A stretch of DNA of 64,000 bases. It comes from Hymenobacter mellowenesis (GTDB lineage Bacteria; Bacteroidota; Bacteroidia; Cytophagales; Hymenobacteraceae). Made by a program: the position numbers and the translations under genes. The stretch spans positions 62,001 to 126,000 of the forward strand of contig NZ_JAUQSX010000010.1 of assembly GCF_030581005.1 (NCBI RefSeq). The letters are read 5' to 3'. Numbering within the stretch: position 1 is the stretch's first letter; each line of letters starts with the position of its first letter. The notes under the pieces were generated by a model. That model was given only the letters and a program-made list of their open reading frames with translations. It did not search any database and was not told where the DNA came from. Positions 24,222-31,110 of the stretch are shown piece by piece.

Positions 24222-25052
24222 CTACTCCTTCTCAAAAAGAGCCGACACCCAGCTGCGCAATGTGCGGTGGCGCTGGTAGCGCAGGCCGTGCTTGCTGGCC
24301 TCGGCCTGAATTTTCGGCAGGTCTTCCTCGTAGAAGCCGCTGAACAGGATGGGCCGGCCGCTGGGCAGCAGGCGGGCATACTCGTGCATGTCTTCGAGCA
24401 GCACGTTGCGGTTGATGTTGGCCAGAATCAAGTCGAAAGGCTCCTCGTTGGCGAGTGTCTCGACGCCACCCAGGCGGCACTTGATGTTGTGGCACTGGTT
24501 TTCGGCGGCGTTGTCGCGGGCGTTTTCCACGGTCCAAGGCTCGGTATCGACGGCCAACACCTGGCGGGCGCCCAGCATCTCGGCCAGGATGGCCAGAATG
24601 CCGGTGCCGGTGCCCATGTCCAGCACCCGCAGGCCTTTATGGTTTACATCCAGCTGGTTTTCAATCATCAGCGCCGTGGTTTCGTGGTGGCCCGTGCCGA
24701 ACGACATGCGCGGCATAATCACGATGTCGTAGTCGACGCCGGCCGGCTCGGGGTGGAACGGCGCCCTCACCGACACTCGCTCGGCGATGATGAGGGGCTG
24801 GAAATTCTTCTCCCACTCGGCGTTCCAGTTCTGGCGGGTGATGACACGGTGTGAGTGGTTCAAATCGCCAATACCCGAGTAGCGCGCCATGATTTCCTCC
24901 ACGGCATCGGGGTTGAAAACCTCTTCGGTGGTATAGGCGCGAAAGCCTTCATCGGTGTCCTCAAAAGTGTCGAAGCCTACTTCGGCCAGCTCAGCCACGA
25001 GAATGTCGGCCATCTCGCGCGGGGCTTCTACGGTCAGTTCAATAAAATCCAT
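24222..25052 (-). CDS. prmA: Ribosomal protein L11 methyltransferase
   Basis: PrmA trimethylates ribosomal protein L11 using S-adenosylmethionine. The 276 residues show the family segment MPRMSFGTGHHETT (114-127), the SAM-binding loop VLDMGTGTGILAI (143-155) and the NPPF-like motif replaced by LILANINRNVLLE. The N-terminal domain is present, so the enzyme is full length. The start at 25052 (MDFIELTVEA) is preferred to an upstream ATG at 25100, which adds residues with no family resemblance. It marks the right end of the pectin locus. Confidence 0.95.
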   Translation of the reverse strand: MDFIELTVEAPREMADILVAELAEVGFDTFEDTDEGFRAYTTEEVFNPDAVEEIMARYSGIGDLNHSHRVITRQNWNAEWEKNFQPLIIAERVSVRAPFHPEPAGVDYDIVIMPRMSFGTGHHETTALMIENQLDVNHKGLRVLDMGTGTGILAILAEMLGARQVLAVDTEPWTVENARDNAAENQCHNIKCRLGGVETLANEEPFDLILANINRNVLLEDMHEYARLLPSGRPILFSGFYEEDLPKIQAEASKHGLRYQRHRTLRSWVSALFEKE

Positions 25053-25114
25053 TTGGGTTAGGTAAGGAATTGAGAAGGAAGATTGGGGAATGGAGAACAA
25101 AGATGTAAAAAGCC

Positions 25115-25204
25115 GTCATGCTGAGCGCAGCCGAAGCATCTCTACTGCGCAACTAATCAGGTTTAGTATTGCGGTAGAGATGCTTCGGCTGCGCTCAGCA
25201 TGAC
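25115..25204. repeat. Dispersed intergenic palindrome, copy 5
   Basis: Begins GTCATGCTGAGCGCAGCCG and ends CTGCGCTCAGCATGAC. It sits between the 5' end of prmA and the 3' end of the ABC permease gene. Confidence 0.87.
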
Positions 25205-25256
25205 GTTCTGTTACTGTTCTTTTCCCATTCTAGACCACAAAGGTCGCCCCAAAAAC

Positions 25257-26627
25257 TCAGGCCCCGATGCCGCGCCAGAGGCTGCGGCGCAGCTCGCCGT
25301 TGTTGCGCAGCACCTCGCGCACAGGCCACGCGGCCGACACCGTGACCAGCCCCGCCAGCAGAATGCGCAGCCACCACCACGGAATGAAGTAGAGCAGCGC
25401 CGCCAAGCCGATGGTACACAAGCTCATCACCCGCGACGCATTGTTGCGCAAAGCGCCAAAATCAACCGCCCCGGCCACCGGCTTGGCCTGGTAGAGACTG
25501 CCCCACAAGCCCAGGCTGCTGAAGGCCGCCGCGCTCAGTGGCAGCAGCCCCAGCAGCGGCCAATGCCGGGCCGGATACAAGCCCAACAGCAAGGCGGCCG
25601 ACAGCAGGCAATCAATCAGCACCACCGGCCCCACAATGCGCGCATACAGTACCAGCAGGCGCGAAGTGAGCCCCAATCGCTGCAGCTCATTGGCCACAAA
25701 CGGGCCCAAGTAGCCGAATAGGTTGTTGTTGGCGTAGGTGAAGCCGATGACGGGCAGAAAGGCGAAATAGAAAAAGCCCTGGCTCTCAAAATCCCCGTTT
25801 TCATCGATAAGAAACAGGCCCGTGGCGCCCACCATGCCCACCTTGAAGAGCAGGCCGATGAGCAGCGGCATCCACGTTTTGCGGGCGTATACTTTCCACT
25901 CCAGCGGCAGGCGGGCCAGCGTTTCACTGGAAGTAGCGCCGGTTTCAACGGGCAGGTAGCGGGCACTAAAGTAGGGGGCCAGCCAGTAAAGCTGAGCCGC
26001 CCACAGTGCCCATGGCAGCAGCGCCATGCCCACGCCCAAGGCCGTGTGGTATGGGGCGGTGGGGTGCGCTAGCCACCACAGCATCAGAGCTAGGCTGCTG
26101 GCGTGCAGGGCCAGCAGCGGGTGCCACCCGCGCCGCAGGGCAAACAGCAGCCGCACGTTGAAGCTCAGCGCCGCCGCACCCAGCACCAGCAGCAGCGTGA
26201 AGCCCGGCACCAGCGCATGCCGCGGCGCTACGGCCAGCGCCACCAGCAGCGCCGCCACGATGATAAGCCGCCGCAGCGTAATCAAATCCAGCAAAAAGGC
26301 GGTGAATACGTTCTGGCGGGCCGAGACGGGGAAATGCTCCGGCAGAGGCCGCGTCACGGGCCGCAGCATGGGCAGAAAATCGACCAGCAGCGCCGATACC
26401 AGCAAGCTGGCATTCACGCCAATCAGCAGCGGGGGTAGCATTTCGGCCACCTTCTCCGAGTCGCTGTGGTTCAGCATCACGCCGAAGCCGGCACCATAGC
26501 CCATCATCAGCACCAGCACAAACAGGGACGAAATGCGGCCCGGCACGCTGTCGGGCCAGAGCACGGCCTGCAGGCGGCGCCCCAGCAGGTAGGGCAGAAA
26601 GTGCCCTAGCGTTGCGTAGTCAGCCAT
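25257..26627 (-). CDS. ABC transporter membrane protein, DUF5687-like
   Basis: An integral membrane protein of 456 residues with about 12 hydrophobic helices and a polar N-terminus (MADYATLGHFLPYLLG). It resembles Bacteroidota proteins grouped as DUF5687, which occur next to ABC ATPases and are thought to be their permeases. Its start overlaps the end of the ATPase gene by 22 bp on the same strand, which argues for translational coupling and one complex. The substrate cannot be read from the sequence. Confidence 0.85.
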   Translation of the reverse strand: MADYATLGHFLPYLLGRRLQAVLWPDSVPGRISSLFVLVLMMGYGAGFGVMLNHSDSEKVAEMLPPLLIGVNASLLVSALLVDFLPMLRPVTRPLPEHFPVSARQNVFTAFLLDLITLRRLIIVAALLVALAVAPRHALVPGFTLLLVLGAAALSFNVRLLFALRRGWHPLLALHASSLALMLWWLAHPTAPYHTALGVGMALLPWALWAAQLYWLAPYFSARYLPVETGATSSETLARLPLEWKVYARKTWMPLLIGLLFKVGMVGATGLFLIDENGDFESQGFFYFAFLPVIGFTYANNNLFGYLGPFVANELQRLGLTSRLLVLYARIVGPVVLIDCLLSAALLLGLYPARHWPLLGLLPLSAAAFSSLGLWGSLYQAKPVAGAVDFGALRNNASRVMSLCTIGLAALLYFIPWWWLRILLAGLVTVSAAWPVREVLRNNGELRRSLWRGIGA

Positions 26628-27367
26628 GTCAGGTCCTGAGCGGTGTTGGCGGCGGGGTGAATGAGCTGGAGCAGGGCATCGCCGAGGAAGGCTTGCTCGC
26701 CGCTCAGGAAGTCGTGCATCGAACCCCAGTACTTCACCTCGCTCTCGTCGATGACGAGCAGGTGGGTAGCCACTTTCTCAATGTGCGCCAGGTTGTGCGA
26801 CGACACGAAAGTGAGGGCCTGCGGCCGGTAGCTGTTCAGCAGCGAGAGCACGCTCTCGGCCGAAAACACGTCGAGGCCGTTGAAGGGCTCGTCCAGAATC
26901 AGCAGTTCGGGCCGGTGCAACAGGCAGGAGGCAATAGCCACTTTCTGCTTCATACCCGTCGAGAATGAGCTGATGCGCTTGGTGCGCACGGCGTCGTAGT
27001 CTTCCAACAAGTGCCTCAGCAGGCTCTCGATGCGGGTCTGGGCATCGGGCAGGTCATAGATGCGCGCCACGAAGCGCAGGTATTCCTCCGGCGTGAGCTG
27101 CTCCACCAAATAGGCTTGGTTCACCAGCGCACCCATGCGGCGCTTCACGGCCACGGGGAATGTCTCGCCCAGTGGCTGGGCGTCGAGCAGCATCTGGCCG
27201 CTGTCGGGCAGCAGTACATTTGTGAGCAAGTTGAAGAGCGTGCTTTTGCCGGCGCCGTTGCGGCCCAGCACGCCCACGCACATGCCGGTGGTTGCGGTCA
27301 GACTCACGTCGCGCAGCACGGTTTTCGGGCCGAAGGATTTTGTGAGGTTTTGTAGGGATAATTCCAT
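26606..27367 (-). CDS. ABC transporter ATP-binding protein
   Basis: A cytoplasmic ATPase of 253 residues with Walker A GRNGAGKST (35-43), signature-like FSTGMKQKV, Walker B LLILDEPFNGLD and the H-loop SSHNLAHIE. The signature lacks the canonical LSGGQ, as in many export-type ABC-2 ATPases. It is the first gene of a two-gene operon with the DUF5687-like permease. The start at 27367 gives the standard MELSLQNLTKSFG; an ATG at 27409 is further from family form. Confidence 0.94.
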   Translation of the reverse strand: MELSLQNLTKSFGPKTVLRDVSLTATTGMCVGVLGRNGAGKSTLFNLLTNVLLPDSGQMLLDAQPLGETFPVAVKRRMGALVNQAYLVEQLTPEEYLRFVARIYDLPDAQTRIESLLRHLLEDYDAVRTKRISSFSTGMKQKVAIASCLLHRPELLILDEPFNGLDVFSAESVLSLLNSYRPQALTFVSSHNLAHIEKVATHLLVIDESEVKYWGSMHDFLSGEQAFLGDALLQLIHPAANTAQDLTWLTTQR

Positions 27368-27404
27368 GAACTGGGTAGAAATCAAAACGTCGTAAAAGTA
27401 GAAC

Positions 27405-27492
27405 GTCATGCTGAGCGCAGCCGAAGCATCTCTCTCGCAATAGTAATTAGTTACCTACCCGGGAGAGATACTTCGGCTGCGCTCAGCATGAC
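27405..27492. repeat. Dispersed intergenic palindrome, copy 6
   Basis: Begins GTCATGCTGAGCGCAGCCG and ends CTGCGCTCAGCATGAC. Between the ABC ATPase start and the small secreted protein stop. Confidence 0.87.
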
Positions 27493-27515
27493 GTTCTGGT
27501 CACACGAGGCTTGGT

Positions 27516-27869
27516 CTAGTTGTTCGATTTGCAGCCCGCAAACGACCGCACTTTGGTGTAGTGAATGCTGAAATCGGCGCGGCTGCGGTCCGTTACTACC
27601 AGTAGCACGTAGTCGGCGAAGTTGCGGGCAGGGGCGTCGGCCCACAGGCCAGCCTTGTCGGCAAAAAGCTTGTTGTTCTCCTTGAAAACCAGCACATCGG
27701 CAAAGGCCTCCTCGGGCTCCACGTACACCGTGCCGTAGCAGTAGCTGCGCCGGCCAGGGTCGGTTTCGAGGTACACCGAGCCGAAGATGCGGCACGGCTC
27801 CAGCGGGCCGGCGGCTGGGCTTTTGGCGGGCAGCAAGGCCAGCAGGAAGGTGAGGATGACGGAGAGCAT
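27516..27869 (-). CDS. Small secreted protein, DUF6150-like
   Basis: A protein of 117 residues with a short signal peptide (MLSVILTFLLALLPAKSPAA). The rest contains repeated short segments built around F/Y-A-D (EAFADVLVF, NFADYVLLV, SRADFSIHY, RSFAGC) that suggest a small repetitive beta-sheet, as in proteins called DUF6150. The function is unknown. The start at 27869 is chosen for the signal peptide. The neighbours give no functional clue. Confidence 0.7.
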   Translation of the reverse strand: MLSVILTFLLALLPAKSPAAGPLEPCRIFGSVYLETDPGRRSYCYGTVYVEPEEAFADVLVFKENNKLFADKAGLWADAPARNFADYVLLVVTDRSRADFSIHYTKVRSFAGCKSNN

Positions 27870-27879
27870 CGGGGGAGGA

Positions 27880-27972
27880 AGTGTTGAGTTTTGAATGTGG
27901 AAGGTTGAATGTAAAATGCAGTGCCGCGTTGTGCTTTTCAACTCGACCCTCAACCCTAAAAATTCAACCCTT
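27880..27972. repeat. Imperfect inverted repeat of GTTGAA/TTCAAC words
   Basis: Words such as GTTGAGTTTTGAATG and AAGGTTGAATG on the left face TTCAACTCGACCCTCAACCC and ATTCAACCC on the right. Pairing is loose. It fills the gap between tpiA and the small secreted protein gene and resembles the other word-based repeats in the window. Confidence 0.4.
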
Positions 27973-27974
27973 CT

Positions 27975-28730
27975 TTAAAACGACTGAATAATTGTCGTAA
28001 AGTCAGCCGCTTTCAGCGAGGCGCCGCCAATCAGGCCGCCGTCCACATCGGGCTGCGAAAACAGCTCGCGCGCGTTTTGCGCGTTGGCCGAGCCGCCGTA
28101 GAGAATGGTGGTATTCAGGGCCGCTTCGGCGTCGTAGGCGCGGGCAATCTGCTCGCGGATGAAGGCGTGCACCTCCTGCGCCTGGGCGCTGGTGGCGGTG
28201 CGGCCCGTGCCAATGGCCCAGATGGGCTCATAAGCCACAGTGACATGCGCAAACTCCTCGTTGCTGAGGTGGAACAGGCCCGAAGCCAGCTGCTGGCCAA
28301 TGAAGTCGAACGTCTCGTCGGCCTCGCGGGTGTCCAGCGACTCGCCCACGCAGAAAATGGGTTTCAGACTGGCGGCCAGGGCGGCTTTCAGCTTCTGGCT
28401 CAGCAGCTCATCGTCCTCGCCAAAATACTGGCGGCGCTCCGAGTGGCCCAGAATGACATATTCGCAGCCCACCGAAGCCAGCATTTTGGCCGAGACTTCG
28501 CCGGTGAAGGCGCCGCTTTCTTTCTGGTGGCAGTTTTGGGCGCCGAGGTGCAGCTTGCCGCCCTGCGGCAGGGCCTGGCCCACGCCCTGCAGGAACGGGA
28601 ACGGCGGGCAAACCACCACTTCCGGCCCGGTGCCGGCTGCGTTCAATCGAACAATTTCTTCTACCAGGGCAAGGCCTTCCTGGTAGGTCAGATTCATTTT
28701 CCAGTTGCCGGCAACGAGGTTTTGGCGCAT
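27975..28730 (-). CDS. tpiA: Triosephosphate isomerase
   Basis: TpiA interconverts dihydroxyacetone phosphate and glyceraldehyde 3-phosphate in glycolysis. The 251 residues are the usual length, with the active-site Lys11 in GNWKMN, the catalytic His in ILGHSERRQYF, the catalytic Glu in AYEPIWAIGTGRT and the phosphate loop YGGSANAQN near the end. The start at 28730 is the standard N-terminus. Confidence 0.97.
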   Translation of the reverse strand: MRQNLVAGNWKMNLTYQEGLALVEEIVRLNAAGTGPEVVVCPPFPFLQGVGQALPQGGKLHLGAQNCHQKESGAFTGEVSAKMLASVGCEYVILGHSERRQYFGEDDELLSQKLKAALAASLKPIFCVGESLDTREADETFDFIGQQLASGLFHLSNEEFAHVTVAYEPIWAIGTGRTATSAQAQEVHAFIREQIARAYDAEAALNTTILYGGSANAQNARELFSQPDVDGGLIGGASLKAADFTTIIQSF

Positions 28731-28804
28731 ACTAAGCGGGGCGAATTAAGTGGGAGTTCGTCGCAAAGCTACGGGCCAAACCGCCGGCCGGGCGCCCCGC
28801 CGCC

Positions 28805-29686
28805 TTAGCGTTTTTGGCTGGCCGCGTTGCGGGCGGCAATCTCGGCCTCAATGGCTTTGGCGGCCTCGTCGCGCAGCTGCCAGGGCGTTTTGCGGCCGCC
28901 CACGCGCGACAGCGTGAAGCCCAGCACAATGCACACCACCGCGCCGGCCAGCGCGGCCCAGCCCAGCTCGGGCACCTCGTGCAGGCGGGCCACCCAGAGC
29001 CACGCCAGCGCCCAAGCCACCACCAGCGGAAACACTAGGTCGCGAAATACACGGCTCATTATCAGGGCCAGTATCACAATGATAAACAGCAGACTCAAGG
29101 TGAGCACCACCGAAACGCCTTCGGCCGTTTGCCAGCCCAGCTGCCGGATACCAATAGTGAGGTTGATGACGGAAGCCACCGAAATCCAGCCCAGAAACAG
29201 CGAGAAGGGCACGCCCACCCAGGCTGGGGCGGCCTCGGCAAAAATGCGGCGGCGCACCCGGCCGTAGGCCACGGCCACGCCGATAAGGATAAGCAGCATC
29301 ACGCCTACGCTGGGCAAAATCATCTCGTGGGCAAATAGCACTACCCAGGCGCTGGTACCCAAGCAAGCCAGTGTAAGCGGTTTGGCCACAGCGTCGGGCA
29401 ACGACAGCTTCTGCTGAGCCGGCAGCAGTTGCCACACCGAATACACCACCAACCCTAGGAATATCAGCCCCCATATACTGAACGCGTACCCCGCCGGCGT
29501 GAGCAGCGTGGGGTATTTGGCCGACACCTGCCCCATGGTCTGGCCATTGAAGGGATGGGTATTGGCGTAATAATTTACGAAAACAGTGCTCCAGATGGAT
29601 AAAGCAGTGAGCCAGCGCCAGGCAAAGCCGGCAGCGGTGGCTCTTGGGGCAGCGTATTGGTCAGGGGCGGTGACGGTGGTGGGCAT
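28805..29686 (-). CDS. Polytopic membrane protein resembling tryptophan-rich sensory (TspO-like) proteins
   Basis: A membrane protein of 293 residues with about nine hydrophobic helices, many Trp residues (FAWRWLTALSIW, YAFSIWGLIFLG, VAWALAWLWVARL) and a basic C-terminal tail rich in Ala, Glu, Arg and Lys. Relatives in Bacteroidota are often labelled tryptophan-rich sensory protein, a loose link to TspO/MBR. The role is unknown. It lies 75 bp downstream... of nothing on its own strand; tpiA begins 74 bp further along the same strand and could be co-transcribed. Confidence 0.7.
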   Translation of the reverse strand: MPTTVTAPDQYAAPRATAAGFAWRWLTALSIWSTVFVNYYANTHPFNGQTMGQVSAKYPTLLTPAGYAFSIWGLIFLGLVVYSVWQLLPAQQKLSLPDAVAKPLTLACLGTSAWVVLFAHEMILPSVGVMLLILIGVAVAYGRVRRRIFAEAAPAWVGVPFSLFLGWISVASVINLTIGIRQLGWQTAEGVSVVLTLSLLFIIVILALIMSRVFRDLVFPLVVAWALAWLWVARLHEVPELGWAALAGAVVCIVLGFTLSRVGGRKTPWQLRDEAAKAIEAEIAARNAASQKR

Positions 29687-29911
29687 TGTGCAGAAGGGTG
29701 GGTGGTATTACCTACGTGCCAGTGAGCAAGTTGGATTAAACACGCGGCGCCCCAACCTGCGCGCCGAAATGCAGGCTTATTTCCATTCAATACTGGAAAC
29801 AATTGCCGCCCGTTGCTCGCGGCGCGGCGCTTGGGGCTACAACGTTACACTTTCTTCATCAAAAACTAACACCTGAGCTTTTACAATCAGCCCGGTTATT
29901 GACAGCCAGCA

Positions 29912-30982
29912 CTATCCGCCAACCTGAAAACGCTGGCTGAGCGTAGTGGCGGCACCTTGCACCACCAGCAGGTAGAGGCCGGGGGCCAGGCCGCTCAGTT
30001 GCACGTCGGAGCCGGCTCCGGGTTGCACGTTGGGGTGCACCCGCTGGCCCAGGACCGTGTATACGCTCAGCGGCGCCCCACTCAGTGCGGGTGACAGACG
30101 CACCGTGAGGCTGCCACCCGGCGCCGGGTTAGGGAACACCTGCACCTGGGCACCAGCCGGGCGGGCGGTCACGGCGGCCAGGGCTAGCGTGTGCAGGGCC
30201 TGGGCTTCGGCGGCCGTCACGGCCCGGTTGTAGAAGCGGGCTTCATCGAGGCTGCCGTTGAAGTTGAGGCCGAAGCGGTTGGCATCAGTTAGAACTCCGG
30301 TACGGCTGGGGCTGTAGCCGGGGTTGAGGTCGACAAACATGGTGGACGTGGTGGTGAGCTGAAACACCGTGCCGCTGATGGTGCCGTAGTCGGGCCGCGA
30401 CGACACGTAGGTGAGCGGCTGGGCCACGCCATCCACGTACAGCACGATTTGGCGGGTGCCGCGGTTCACCGTGGCAGTGGCCGTGTGCCACTGGCCGTCG
30501 TTGAAGGAGCTTTGGGTGGCCAGGCCCAAGTTGCCGTTGTAGGAGCTGGCGGCCACCAAGTTGAAGTACACCTTGCCTACCTGGGCATTGTCGAAGCCCA
30601 GGCTCCAGCCGCGCGCGCCGGTGCCCGTGTTGCCGCTGGCCGAGTAGTAGCCCTGGTTGCTGAAAAATGCCTGCGTGGCCGATGACAACGTCCGGAAAGC
30701 CACCGAGAAGCTAAAGTCGCCGGTGGTGCCGAAGCTGAGCAGGCCGTTGGGCAAAATCCATACTTCGCCGGTGCCACCAAGCTGCAGGGCGGCATTGGGC
30801 TGGTTGCGCCGGTCGGGGCCGTAACCCGCGTTGGTGGCGCTGTTGGTGCTCATGTTGCCGGTGGCGTAGGTGGTGATGCCATCGAACGGAAAACGGCCCA
30901 GCAGGCCGCTGTTCAGGTTTTGTGCGTTGACATGTTGGCCTAACAAGCAGCCCAATAATACCCAGAGTAACTTTTTCTTCAT
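29912..30982 (-). CDS. LamG-like jelly-roll protein with T9SS sorting tail
   Basis: A secreted protein of 356 residues. A signal peptide ending in NVNAQ is followed by a LamG/concanavalin-like jelly-roll (about 22-260) with the typical pieces FSFSVAFRT, GWSLGFDN, WHTATATVNRGTRQIVLYVDG and LDEARFYNRAVTAAEAQAL. The end is a T9SS type A tail (VFPNPAPGGSLTVRL...). Such domains bind glycans or proteins; no enzyme motif is seen. It is flanked by unrelated genes, so the context gives no partner. Confidence 0.87.
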   Translation of the reverse strand: MKKKLLWVLLGCLLGQHVNAQNLNSGLLGRFPFDGITTYATGNMSTNSATNAGYGPDRRNQPNAALQLGGTGEVWILPNGLLSFGTTGDFSFSVAFRTLSSATQAFFSNQGYYSASGNTGTGARGWSLGFDNAQVGKVYFNLVAASSYNGNLGLATQSSFNDGQWHTATATVNRGTRQIVLYVDGVAQPLTYVSSRPDYGTISGTVFQLTTTSTMFVDLNPGYSPSRTGVLTDANRFGLNFNGSLDEARFYNRAVTAAEAQALHTLALAAVTARPAGAQVQVFPNPAPGGSLTVRLSPALSGAPLSVYTVLGQRVHPNVQPGAGSDVQLSGLAPGLYLLVVQGAATTLSQRFQVGG

Positions 30983-31040
30983 TGAGAATTGATACTGTTC
31001 AATAATTGAAACACATGCCTGACTGAAACAACCTGATGCG

Positions 31041-31089
31041 CAACGGTCGGGCTAAAAACGAATTGATTCCCGCTTTAGCCCGACCGTTG
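31041..31089. repeat. Inverted repeat between uvrA and the LamG gene
   Basis: CAACGGTCGGGCTAAA pairs exactly with TTTAGCCCGACCGTTG across a 17-base loop. It begins 22 bp after the uvrA stop. Neither side has a T run, so it may be a structural end or a protein site and not a classical terminator. Confidence 0.6.
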
Positions 31090-31110
31090 CCGCCTCAACC
31101 AGCTTCAAAA

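Noticed and set aside
28700-28720. GTTGCCGGCAACGAGG at the start of tpiA as an operator
   Set aside because: It is within coding sequence, lacks the full ATCGTT half and belongs to a housekeeping gene.
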